In this document: positions 21,011 to 29,318 of the stretch, in pieces | How positions within the stretch are numbered: the first letter of the stretch is position 1 | How the letters are laid out: every line of letters begins with the position of its first letter | Source: Pseudoxanthomonas sp. | GTDB lineage: Bacteria > Pseudomonadota > Gammaproteobacteria > Xanthomonadales > Xanthomonadaceae | Length of the DNA: 64,000 nt | NCBI RefSeq assembly: GCF_002863005.1 | Contig: NZ_PKDG01000015.1 | Location: forward strand, 372,001 to 436,000 | Direction of reading: 5' to 3' | Program-made: the position numbers and the translations under genes | The notes under the pieces: model-generated | What the model saw: the letters and a program-made list of their open reading frames with translations, nothing else | What the model was told of the DNA's origin: nothing | Database searches by the model: none

Positions 21011-21028
21011 GCTGGAATCGTTTCCAGC
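21011..21028. promoter_or_regulatory. LacI-family-like operator palindrome before the GH43 gene
   Basis: An 18-base palindrome with arms GCTGGAA (21011-21017) and TTCCAGC (21022-21028), a central CG and one mismatched pair, lies 28 bases before the GH43 start. A central-CG palindrome of this size is the form bound by LacI-family sugar regulators. No LacI-type gene is in the window. Confidence 0.5.
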
Positions 21029-21055
21029 GGGGGTGGCGTGGACGGGAAGGGATGT

Positions 21056-22885
21056 GTGCGCGTGGCGGTGTTGGCCGCGCTGGCAGTGACGGGTGCGGCG
21101 GCAGCGAGGGAGGACGCAAGGAAGACCTACGCCAATCCGCTGGATATCGATTACCGCTACAACTTCGAGCAGGAAAGCCTGGGGATCTCCTATCGCACGG
21201 GCGCCGACCCGGTGATCGTGCGCCACGGCGACGCCTACTATCTGTTCCAGACCCTGGCCGATGGCTACTGGCGCTCGACCGATCTGGTCGACTGGCGATT
21301 CATCACCCCCGATCGCTGGCCGTTCGACAGCATGGTCGCGCCTGCGGTGATCTCCGATGGCGACCGCATGCTGGTGATGCGGTCGCTGTTCTCGCCGGGG
21401 GCAGTGCTGGTGTCGCGCGATCCCGCCAGGGGGCGGTTCGATTTCCTGACGCGCATGCTGCCGGAACTGCCGAATGCGGTCGCGCCCGGTCGCGATGTCG
21501 GCTTGCCCGGATGGCGCAACGGCGATCCTCAGCCGGCGAAGATTCCGCCCGGTCCGTGGGACCCGGCGTTCTTCAGGGACGACGACGATCGCTGGTACCT
21601 GTACTGGGGTTCGTCCGACACGTTCCCGCTGTACGGCATCGAACTCGACATGTCCAAGGGCATGCGTTACGTCGGTACGCCGCGCGCGCTGCTCGCACTG
21701 GATCCTGACGCGCATGGCTGGGAGCGCTTTGGCCAGGATCATCGCGGCGCGTTCTTCCCCGACGGCAAGCCGGTCGGCAACTACATGGAAGGCGCCTGGA
21801 TGACGAAGGTGCGGGGCCGGTATTACCTGCAGTACGGTGCCCCCGGTACCGAGTACAACGCGTATGCGACCGGCACCTATGTGGGCGACAGCCCGCTGGG
21901 CCCGTTCGCCTATGCGGCCTACAACCCGGTGGGCTACAAGCCCGGCGGCTTCGTGCAGGGGGCCGGCCACGGGTCCACGTTCCAGGATGCGCATGGCAAC
22001 TGGTGGAATACGGGCACGCCGTGGCTCGGCTACAACTGGACCTTCGAGCGGCGCATCGCGATGTTCCCGGCGGCCTTCAGTACCGATGGCCAGATGTCGG
22101 TCAGCACGCGCTTCGGCGATTTCCCCCATTACGTGCCGGCGGGACCGAATGCGGATCCGGCCGACCTGTTCACCGGCTGGATGCTGCTGTCCTGGCGCAA
22201 GCCGGTGACGGCGTCGACTACGCGGGAGGGATATCCCGCCGGCAATGCGACCGACGAGAATCCGCGCACGTTCTGGGTGGCCGGCAGCAACACGGCGGGA
22301 CAGACACTGACGGTGGATCTGGGCGCTTCCAGGACGCTGCGCGCGGTGCAGGTGAACTTCGCTGACTACCAGTCCGGGCGCTACGGTGATGCCGACGACA
22401 TCTACACGGAATTCGCGCTGGAGTATTCGCCGGACGGACGCCGCTGGCGGCCGCTGGCGGCCACCGGCGCACCGCGGCGCGATCGTCCGAATGCGTATTT
22501 CCAGCTGCCCGCGCCGGTCAGTGCGCGCTACGTACGCTACGTGCACGGTCACGTCGGTGCCGCCCATCTTGCGATCAGCGATCTGCGCGTGTTCGGCGAT
22601 GCCGGCGGTCCTGCGCCGCGCGCGCCGCGGGGAGTGGTCGTCCGCCGCGACGCCGATCCGCGCCAGGCGTTCGTCAGCTGGCGCCCGGTACGCGGCGCGG
22701 TGGGCTACAACGTGCGGTGGGGCATGGCGCCGGACCGTTTGAACCTGACCTACCAGGTGTTCGCCGACCGGCCGACCACGCTGGAACTTCGCGCCCTCAG
22801 CCGGGGTGTCGCGTACCACGTGGCGGTCGAGGCGTTCGACGAGAACGGCGTGTCACCGCCGAGCGCAACCGTCGCGCTGCCTTGA
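21056..22885 (+). CDS. Secreted GH43-type glycosidase with discoidin and fibronectin III domains
   Basis: About 609 residues. A short signal peptide (VRVAVLAALAVTGAAAA) is followed by a five-bladed propeller-type GH43 domain (residues about 25-370) with candidate catalytic residues in place: base Asp51 in ADPVIV, pKa-tuning Asp169 in PWDPAFF and acid Glu245 in MEGAWMTK. Next comes an F5/8 type C (discoidin/CBM32-like) domain (about 375-510; ATDENPRTFWVAG, YVRYVHGHVG) and a fibronectin type III domain (about 520-609). GH43 enzymes mostly cleave arabinose- or xylose-containing polysaccharides; the exact substrate cannot be read. GTG 21056 is preferred because GGGAAGGGA precedes it; GTG 21038 is possible. 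Its signal peptide and location inside the xps locus make it a likely type II cargo. Confidence 0.8.
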   Translation: MRVAVLAALAVTGAAAAREDARKTYANPLDIDYRYNFEQESLGISYRTGADPVIVRHGDAYYLFQTLADGYWRSTDLVDWRFITPDRWPFDSMVAPAVISDGDRMLVMRSLFSPGAVLVSRDPARGRFDFLTRMLPELPNAVAPGRDVGLPGWRNGDPQPAKIPPGPWDPAFFRDDDDRWYLYWGSSDTFPLYGIELDMSKGMRYVGTPRALLALDPDAHGWERFGQDHRGAFFPDGKPVGNYMEGAWMTKVRGRYYLQYGAPGTEYNAYATGTYVGDSPLGPFAYAAYNPVGYKPGGFVQGAGHGSTFQDAHGNWWNTGTPWLGYNWTFERRIAMFPAAFSTDGQMSVSTRFGDFPHYVPAGPNADPADLFTGWMLLSWRKPVTASTTREGYPAGNATDENPRTFWVAGSNTAGQTLTVDLGASRTLRAVQVNFADYQSGRYGDADDIYTEFALEYSPDGRRWRPLAATGAPRRDRPNAYFQLPAPVSARYVRYVHGHVGAAHLAISDLRVFGDAGGPAPRAPRGVVVRRDADPRQAFVSWRPVRGAVGYNVRWGMAPDRLNLTYQVFADRPTTLELRALSRGVAYHVAVEAFDENGVSPPSATVALP

Positions 22886-22896
22886 TCGCGCAGAAG

Positions 22897-22920
22897 AAGG
22901 GCCCGGCATGCCGGGCCCTT
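22897..22920. terminator. Bidirectional terminator between GH43 and adhesin genes
   Basis: A fully self-complementary 24-base hairpin (left arm AAGGGCCCGGC, two-base centre AT) lies 11 bases after the GH43 stop and 20 bases before the end of the convergent adhesin gene. It can work for both strands; T-runs are short. Confidence 0.65.
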
Positions 22921-22940
22921 CCGCATTCCACGACAGCGAC

Positions 22941-25900
22941 TTACAGGTCGATACCGAAACCGACGCCGGCCGACTTTTCGTCACCGCTGAACGCACCGCC
23001 GATGCTGAACGATGCGCGCTCGCCGAGCGGCTTCGAGTAGCCCACCGACAGCGCGTTCTCGCCGTTCTGCCAGCCTGCGCCCACGGCGACCCGTCCACGC
23101 GGACTGCGACTGCCCGCCGCGTTGATCGCCATGTTCAGCATCGCCGAGCTCATCGCGCCCATCCGGTCGAGACGACGGTCCTGTTCGGAGAAGCGACGGT
23201 CCACGTCGCCGCGGAAGGCATTGAAGTCGTCCTCCAGCGCCTTGACTTGGAAGTCGGCATACGCCTTCGCGCTCGCCAGCGTGCTTGCCGAGGACTGATC
23301 GGTGTAGGACTGCGCGCTGCTGAGCGTGTTGGCGTCGCCGGCGTCGGCATACGACGCGGCGGCGGCCGGCACGTCCGCCGTGGCGCTGGCGTCGCTTGGG
23401 GCCGCAACCGCCGGCTGGCCACTGGCGACAGCGCCGCTGCCGCCAGCCTCCGTCGTCGTCGCCGTGCCGCGTGTCGGCGACGATGCATTACCACCGGTGC
23501 CGTGCGCGGAGGCCGATTCGCCGGTGGAATGCGCTTGGCTGGCCTGTGCTGGCGGTGTCGCGGCGGTCGATGCGGTGGAGGTGCCGCTGCTCAACCCGTT
23601 GTACATCCCGTAAAGCTCGTTGAGCTTGGCATCGACGGCGGTGAACGCCGCGCCCACATTGTTGTACGACATGCCCTGGATCGTGTAGCTCGGCGCGATG
23701 AACACGCCACCGGAGAAGCCGGCGCCGCCGCCCAGCGAACTGGCGACGAGACTCAGCTGCGACAGGTTGACCGCGTCGGTGGCCTGGGTGCCGGCCGCGA
23801 CATTGGTGATCTGCCGCTCGCTGCCTGCGCTGCCGACCGACACCGTGTCCTCGCGATCAGCGACCGAATCGCCACCGATCGCCACGCTGTTGTCGGCCTC
23901 GGCCGTGGCCAGGTTGCCCAGCGCCACCGAGTTGACGCCGGGCGTGTACGCGCCACCGCCGACGGCGACCGAGTAATCGCCGGAAGCTTCGGTCGCCAGA
24001 GCACCGAAGAACGCGCCGCCGACGGCGACGCTGTTGTCGCCGCTGGCAAGCGCGCGTGAGCCCAATGCCGTGCTGTCGTAGTTGTTCGCGGTCGCACCGA
24101 AGCCCAGTGCCGTCGCGCTCTCTCCGCTGGCATCGGCACCGTAGCCGAACGCCGAGGCGGCGAACTCGGAGGCACTGCTGTATCCGCCCACGGCCGTCGC
24201 GGCATCGCCCGCGGCATCGCTGCGGAAACCGGTTGCCGTGGCTTGCAGGCCGGACGCCGCGCTTTCCGTACCGTTGGCCGTGGCGTACGCACCGGAGGCG
24301 GTGGCTCCCGCACCCGTCGCCGTCGCACCGCTTTCACTGGCGACGGCGCCTGCACCGACGGCCGTCGCGTCGTCTGCTGTGGCTTCCGTGCTGGCGTAGA
24401 CCGGATTGCCGTCCTCGTCGAGGACCTGGTCGCCGTTGTCGTCGAGCAGCGGACGCTGGCCACCGAGCGCGACTGCGCCGGCGCCTGTCGCCTGCGCTCC
24501 CGCGCCGTTGGCAACGCTGTTCTCGCCGGTCGCGGTCGCATTGAACCCGCTGGCCGTGGCGCCGTCCGCGAGGGCGAAGGCGCCGGAGCCCGTAGCAGTT
24601 GCCCCGACGCCGTCCGCCAGTGCGGCGGAGCCCGACGCCGTCGCGTAATCGCCGGTCGCGGTGGCGTCATCGCTGCCGTCGTTCGCACCGTTCGCCTTGA
24701 AGTAGCGCGTGGCGTTTTCCGACGCGTCGGCCAGCGCGTTCAACTGGTCGAGGTTCACCGCATCCGTGCCTTCCGTACCCGCGGCCACGTTGGTGATCTG
24801 GCGTTCGGCCCCCACGTCGCCCACCGAGACGGTGTCGTCGCGGTCGTTCCAGGAGTTGGCGCCGATCGCGACGCTGTTCGTCGCCCCCGCCACGGCGTTC
24901 ACGCCCACGGCCACGCTCTCTTCGCCATCCGCGTAGCTGTTGTGGCCGAGCGCAGTGCTGTACTCGCCCGTGGCCCAGGCTCCGTTGCCGAAGGCCGAGC
25001 TGCCGGTCCCGCTGGCACGGGTGTTGATGAGGCCGAAGAAGGTGGTGCCGCCCACGGCGGTGCTTTCATCGCCGCCAGCGGCGGCCCCTTCGCCGACCGC
25101 CGTCGCGCCGCTGCCGCCTGCATCGGCACCGTAGCCGAATGCCGAAGCGAAATCGCCGCCGGCACTGCTGTAACCGCCGACGGTCGTGGATGCCAGGCCG
25201 CCCGCGCTGCTGCGGAAGCCGACCGCCGTCGCCTGCGTTTCGGATGCCGAGGCTTCCGTGCCCAGCGCCGTCGCGTACGCACCGGACGCATTCGCACCCG
25301 CACCGGTGGCGGTCGCGCCGACTTCGCCCGCGACCGCACCTGCGCCGATCGCCGTGGCATCGTCCGCCGTGGCCGCGGTGCTGGCATAGACCGGGTTGCC
25401 GTCTTCATCCAGCACCGGGTCGCCGTTTTCGTCGAGCAGCTGGCGCTGTCCACCCAGTGCGACCGCACCTGCGCCCGTGGCTTGTGCGCCCGCACCGTTG
25501 GCGACGCTGTTGTTGCCGGTGGCGGTGGCATTGAAGCCGGTCGCCGTGGCGCCGTCGGCGATCGCGAATGCGCCGGAACCGGTCGCCGTCGCGCCGACGC
25601 CGTCGGCCAGCGCAGCCGAACCGGAGGCGGTCGCATACTCTCCGTTGGCGGTGGCGTCGTCGGTGCCGTCGTTCGCACCGTTCGCCTTGAAGTAGCGCGT
25701 GGCGTTTTCCGAAGCTTCGGCGACTGCATTCAACTGATCGACGTTCACCGCGTCGGTACCTTCGGTACCGGCGGCGACGTTGGTGATCTGCCGCTCGCTG
25801 CCTACATCGCCTACCGAGACGGTGTTGTCGCGGTCCGCCGTCGAGTTCGCACCGAGCGCCACGCTGTTGTCGCCCAGCGCCGTGCTGTAGAAGCCGACGG

Positions 25901-28733
25901 CCGTGCTGTTGTCGCCGCTGGCCCAGGATTCCGCGCCCAGTGCCGTGGCGTAGTCGCCCGGCGCGTAGGAGAAGAAGCCGGCCGCCGTGCTTTCCAGGCC
26001 CGACGCCTCCGACAGACTGCCGGCCGCCAGGCTGTAGTCGCCTGCGGCGATCGCGCCCGACCCGAAGGCGGCCGCGCTGAATCCGCTCGCCTGCGTGTAG
26101 ACCAGGAGACCGAAGCCGGGAATCAGGTCCGCCGGCCCACCCACCGCCACGCTGTAGTCGCCGCTGGCGCCGCTGGCGTGGCCGAAGCTCGACGCATACG
26201 ACCCGGTGGCCGTACTGCCATAACCGAAGGCGGAACTCGCTTCACCGCTGGCTTCGCTGAGCACACCGAACGACGAACTGCCGAGCGCCGAGGCGAGACT
26301 GCCGGAACCGACCGCCGTCGCGCCCAGCCCGGAAGCGACCGTATTGACGCTGATCGGATTGCCCTCGGTATCGAAGGCATCGACCGTGCCACCGATGGCG
26401 ATGCTGGAATCGCCGCTGGCTTCGGCGCTGCTGCCGTTGGCCACGCTGTTGCTGCCGGTGGCGGTCGCTGAGAAGCCGGTCGCGGTGGCACCGTCGGCCA
26501 GGGCGAACGCGCCCGAGCCGGTGGCCGTGGCGCCAACGCCTTCGGCCAGTGCGGCCGACCCGGACGCCGTGGCGTAATCGCCGGTGGCCGTCGCGTCGTC
26601 CGAGCCGTCGTCGGCACCGTTGGCCTTGAAGTAGCGCGTCGCGTTCTCCGAGGCTTCCGCCACGGCGTTCAACTGATCGACGTTCACCGCATCGGTGCCT
26701 TCGGTGCCGGCGGCGACGTTGGTGATCTGGCGTTCGCCGCCGGCACTGCCGACGGAGACGGTGTCTTCGCGATCGGCGACCGAGTCGCCGCCGATGGCGA
26801 CGCTGTTGTCGGCCTCGGCCGTGGCCAGGTTGCCCAGCGCCACCGAGTTGAAGCCCGGCGTGTACGCGCCGCCGCCGACGGCCACCGAATAGTCGCCCGA
26901 AGCTTCGGTGGCGAACAGACCGAAGAAGGCACCACCGACGGCCACGCTGTTGTCGCCACTGGCGATCGAGTTCGAACCCAGCGCGGTGCTGTCGAAGTTG
27001 CTCGCGACCGCACCGAAGCCCAGCGCCGTCGCGCTGTTGCCGCTCGCCTCGGCGCCGTATCCGAAGGCCGATGCGCCGAAGTTGGATGCGTTGCTGTAAC
27101 CGCCGATGGCCGTCGCGGCATCGTCGGAGGCATCACTGCGGAAGCCGACGGCGGTGGCCTGGATGCCCGACGCAGCGGCTTCGGTGCCGATGGCGGAGGC
27201 ATAGGCGCCCGACGCATTCGCACCCGCACCGGTGGCGGTCGCCCCGACCTCGCCCGCGGCCGCACCTGCGCCGATGGCCGTGGCATCGTCCGCCGTGGCC
27301 TCGGTGCTGGTATAGACCGGGTTGCCGTCTTCATCCAGCACCGGGTCGCCGTTTTCGTCGAGCAGCTGGCGCTGTCCACCCAGTGCGACGGCACCTGCGC
27401 CCGTGGCCTGTGCGCCCGCACCGTTGGCGACGCTGTTGTTGCCGGTGGCGGTGGCATTGAAGCCGGTCGCCGTGGCGCCGTCGGCGATCGCGAACGCGCC
27501 GGAACCGGTCGCCGTCGCGCCGACGCCGTCGGCCAGCGCAGCCGAACCGGAGGCGGTCGCATAGTCTCCATTGGCGGTGGCGTCGTCGGTGCCGTCGTTC
27601 GCACCGTTCGCCTTGAAGTAGCGCGTGGCGTTTTCCGAAGCTTCGACGACTGCATTCAACTGATCGACGTTCACTGCATCGGTGCCTTCGGTACCGGCGG
27701 CGACGTTGGTGATCTGCCGCTCGCTGCCGGCGCTGCCGACGGAGACGGTGTCTTCGCGGTCGGCCACGGAGTCGCCACCGAGCGCAACGCTGTTGTCGGC
27801 ATTCGCCGACGCGAGATTGCCGATGGCGGTCGCATTCGTGCCCGGCGCCCACGCGCCGCCGCCGACCGCGGTCGAGAAGTCGCCCGATGCTTCGGTCGGC
27901 AGGAAGCCGAGCAGAGATCCACCGACTGCGACGCTGTTGTAACCGGTCGCAAGGGAGCCGGAACCCAGCGCGGTGCTGTCGCCGCCGCTGGCATCGGCAC
28001 CGTAGCCGACCGCCGTGTCGAAATCGCCCGACGCATTGGCGAAGCCGCCGACTGCGACGGTCGCAATGCCGGTCGCCGTGCTGGTGTGGCCCGCGGCCAG
28101 CGCCTGCGTGCCCGAAGCGGTGGACGCGCTGCCGAATGCACCGGCATACGCACCGGTCGCCGTGCTGCCGGTGCCCACCGCGCTGGCGCCCGCGCCCGTC
28201 GCGTTCGCCTGCGTACCGACGGCAGTCGCGTTGGCGCCGGTGGCGTTGCTCTGGCTGCCCAGCGCCGTCGCGCCCTGCGCGGTCGCACTGCTGTCGTAGC
28301 CCACCGCCGTGGCATTCACCCCCTTTGCTTCCGCATAACCGCCAACGGCGGTGGCGCCCGCTTTGTTGGCGATGCTCTTGTAGCCGACAGCGACCGCATG
28401 GCGACCGGACGCGTCGACATCATCGCCGCACGAGACGGCGTTCTCGCCGGGGCGGCCGTCCTTGATCGGATTGCCGCGTGCATCCACGCAGTAGGCGGGG
28501 CCCGTTCCGATCTGCGGCTTGTCGTTCTGCGGTTGGCCCTTGTTCTTGTCGTGGGCCAATGCCGCACCGAACGGTGCACTTGCGAGCAGCGCCGACACCA
28601 GCAGCGTCACGCCGAGGCGCGCACGCACGCGCGCACCGGACGACATCACGCCATGCGCGCGGCGCGCGAACTCGGAGGCGACGACCAGCATGCCCAGGGA
28701 GGGGTTCCACACCTTGCTGTAAATCCTATTCAT
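22941..28733 (-). CDS. Trimeric autotransporter adhesin (YadA/Hia-like)
   Basis: A 1930-residue type Vc adhesin. Residues 1-26 (MNRIYSKVWNPSLGMLVVAS...) are an extended signal peptide region, and the signal core ends near LAHDKN (about residue 62). The passenger is almost all YadA-head repeats of 14-16 residues with the xATAxG/xSVAxG pattern, interrupted by five neck motifs (D-R-E/D-D/N-TVSVG...ERQITNVAAGT). Three copies of an acidic insert, DENGDPVLDEDGNPVY or a close variant, occur in the heads. A short coiled coil (AYADFQVKALEDDFNAFRGD) leads to the C-terminal YadA anchor ending in FGIDL. It should trimerise, insert in the outer membrane and bind surfaces or cells. A Shine-Dalgarno-like AAGGA precedes the ATG. 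Xanthomonad homologues are called XadA. Confidence 0.93.
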   Translation of the reverse strand: MNRIYSKVWNPSLGMLVVASEFARRAHGVMSSGARVRARLGVTLLVSALLASAPFGAALAHDKNKGQPQNDKPQIGTGPAYCVDARGNPIKDGRPGENAVSCGDDVDASGRHAVAVGYKSIANKAGATAVGGYAEAKGVNATAVGYDSSATAQGATALGSQSNATGANATAVGTQANATGAGASAVGTGSTATGAYAGAFGSASTASGTQALAAGHTSTATGIATVAVGGFANASGDFDTAVGYGADASGGDSTALGSGSLATGYNSVAVGGSLLGFLPTEASGDFSTAVGGGAWAPGTNATAIGNLASANADNSVALGGDSVADREDTVSVGSAGSERQITNVAAGTEGTDAVNVDQLNAVVEASENATRYFKANGANDGTDDATANGDYATASGSAALADGVGATATGSGAFAIADGATATGFNATATGNNSVANGAGAQATGAGAVALGGQRQLLDENGDPVLDEDGNPVYTSTEATADDATAIGAGAAAGEVGATATGAGANASGAYASAIGTEAAASGIQATAVGFRSDASDDAATAIGGYSNASNFGASAFGYGAEASGNSATALGFGAVASNFDSTALGSNSIASGDNSVAVGGAFFGLFATEASGDYSVAVGGGAYTPGFNSVALGNLATAEADNSVAIGGDSVADREDTVSVGSAGGERQITNVAAGTEGTDAVNVDQLNAVAEASENATRYFKANGADDGSDDATATGDYATASGSAALAEGVGATATGSGAFALADGATATGFSATATGSNSVANGSSAEASGDSSIAIGGTVDAFDTEGNPISVNTVASGLGATAVGSGSLASALGSSSFGVLSEASGEASSAFGYGSTATGSYASSFGHASGASGDYSVAVGGPADLIPGFGLLVYTQASGFSAAAFGSGAIAAGDYSLAAGSLSEASGLESTAAGFFSYAPGDYATALGAESWASGDNSTAVGFYSTALGDNSVALGANSTADRDNTVSVGDVGSERQITNVAAGTEGTDAVNVDQLNAVAEASENATRYFKANGANDGTDDATANGEYATASGSAALADGVGATATGSGAFAIADGATATGFNATATGNNSVANGAGAQATGAGAVALGGQRQLLDENGDPVLDEDGNPVYASTAATADDATAIGAGAVAGEVGATATGAGANASGAYATALGTEASASETQATAVGFRSSAGGLASTTVGGYSSAGGDFASAFGYGADAGGSGATAVGEGAAAGGDESTAVGGTTFFGLINTRASGTGSSAFGNGAWATGEYSTALGHNSYADGEESVAVGVNAVAGATNSVAIGANSWNDRDDTVSVGDVGAERQITNVAAGTEGTDAVNLDQLNALADASENATRYFKANGANDGSDDATATGDYATASGSAALADGVGATATGSGAFALADGATASGFNATATGENSVANGAGAQATGAGAVALGGQRPLLDDNGDQVLDEDGNPVYASTEATADDATAVGAGAVASESGATATGAGATASGAYATANGTESAASGLQATATGFRSDAAGDAATAVGGYSSASEFAASAFGYGADASGESATALGFGATANNYDSTALGSRALASGDNSVAVGGAFFGALATEASGDYSVAVGGGAYTPGVNSVALGNLATAEADNSVAIGGDSVADREDTVSVGSAGSERQITNVAAGTQATDAVNLSQLSLVASSLGGGAGFSGGVFIAPSYTIQGMSYNNVGAAFTAVDAKLNELYGMYNGLSSGTSTASTAATPPAQASQAHSTGESASAHGTGGNASSPTRGTATTTEAGGSGAVASGQPAVAAPSDASATADVPAAAASYADAGDANTLSSAQSYTDQSSASTLASAKAYADFQVKALEDDFNAFRGDVDRRFSEQDRRLDRMGAMSSAMLNMAINAAGSRSPRGRVAVGAGWQNGENALSVGYSKPLGERASFSIGGAFSGDEKSAGVGFGIDL
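23740..27750 (-). repeat. Long internal tandem repeats in the adhesin gene
   Basis: The adhesin gene repeats a roughly 1-kb module (neck, KANG linker, head repeats, acidic insert). Neck-coding segments lie near 23760-23860, 24720-24840, 25700-25830, 26640-26770 and 27620-27750. The copies around 25390-25740 and 27317-27665 are nearly identical at exactly 1926 bases (642 codons) apart, so recombination between them would delete an in-frame block. Confidence 0.85.
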
Positions 28734-29318
28734 GGATCACGTCCTTCATTCTGTGTTTTCGGGGGAATACGACAGCACCCGGGCTTGGCGGCACGGGGAT
28801 GCGAAGCGGATTGCGTCAGGAAAACGAAAGCCGCCGCATGCGACAGGGGAGACGCATGGACGGGTCGCACGAAGCAAAGGAAGCGGGGAGGAAGTCGCAG
28901 TCGGAGGCCGGCGGCGTCGGGGCGTGCCGCGGCTGGCGCGAAGAACACGACGCAATGGCGTCGCGGAAAAGACATGCAAGCGGATCAGCGAAGAACGATG
29001 TCGCGTCGAAAAGCCATGGCTGCATTCCCCATCCCCTCATCCCGAGATGATGCAAAAAAACTCCGTGTGATCGAACACTACATCCGCGTTGTGCAATTTG
29101 CGAGAGATTTGCTACGTTCGGCGCAACGCGAAGAAAACGCTGAAAACAAGGCGTTAAAGCCATGTGCATTCGTTGTTCTCGTCGCGTGAAGAGTGTCGTG
29201 GCAGGTAAACAGGGGTACCTGCACGATCCGCTTGAAAGGGAAGTCGCAAGTCGTTGAGTACGCACGTCGTAAACGGGTTACCCAGTTCGTTCATCCTTGT
29301 AGACATGGAGCAGGTCCA
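28734..29318. promoter_or_regulatory. 585-base intergenic region between adhesin and protease genes
   Basis: The two genes read outward from here. The protease-proximal part (about 29040-29200) is AT-richer than the rest and probably holds the protease promoter and a long untranslated leader. A lone half-site TGTGA at 29066-29070 is not followed by a good second half. I see no convincing small gene, terminator or repeat. Confidence 0.4.

Noticed and set aside
22941-28733. Repeated DNA that might suggest a CRISPR array
   Set aside because: The repeats keep one reading frame, encode YadA-head and neck motifs, and have no regular repeat-spacer structure.
29060-29085. A Clp/CRP-type site before the protease gene
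   Set aside because: Only the left half TGTGA (29066-29070) fits; the expected TCACA after six bases is absent.
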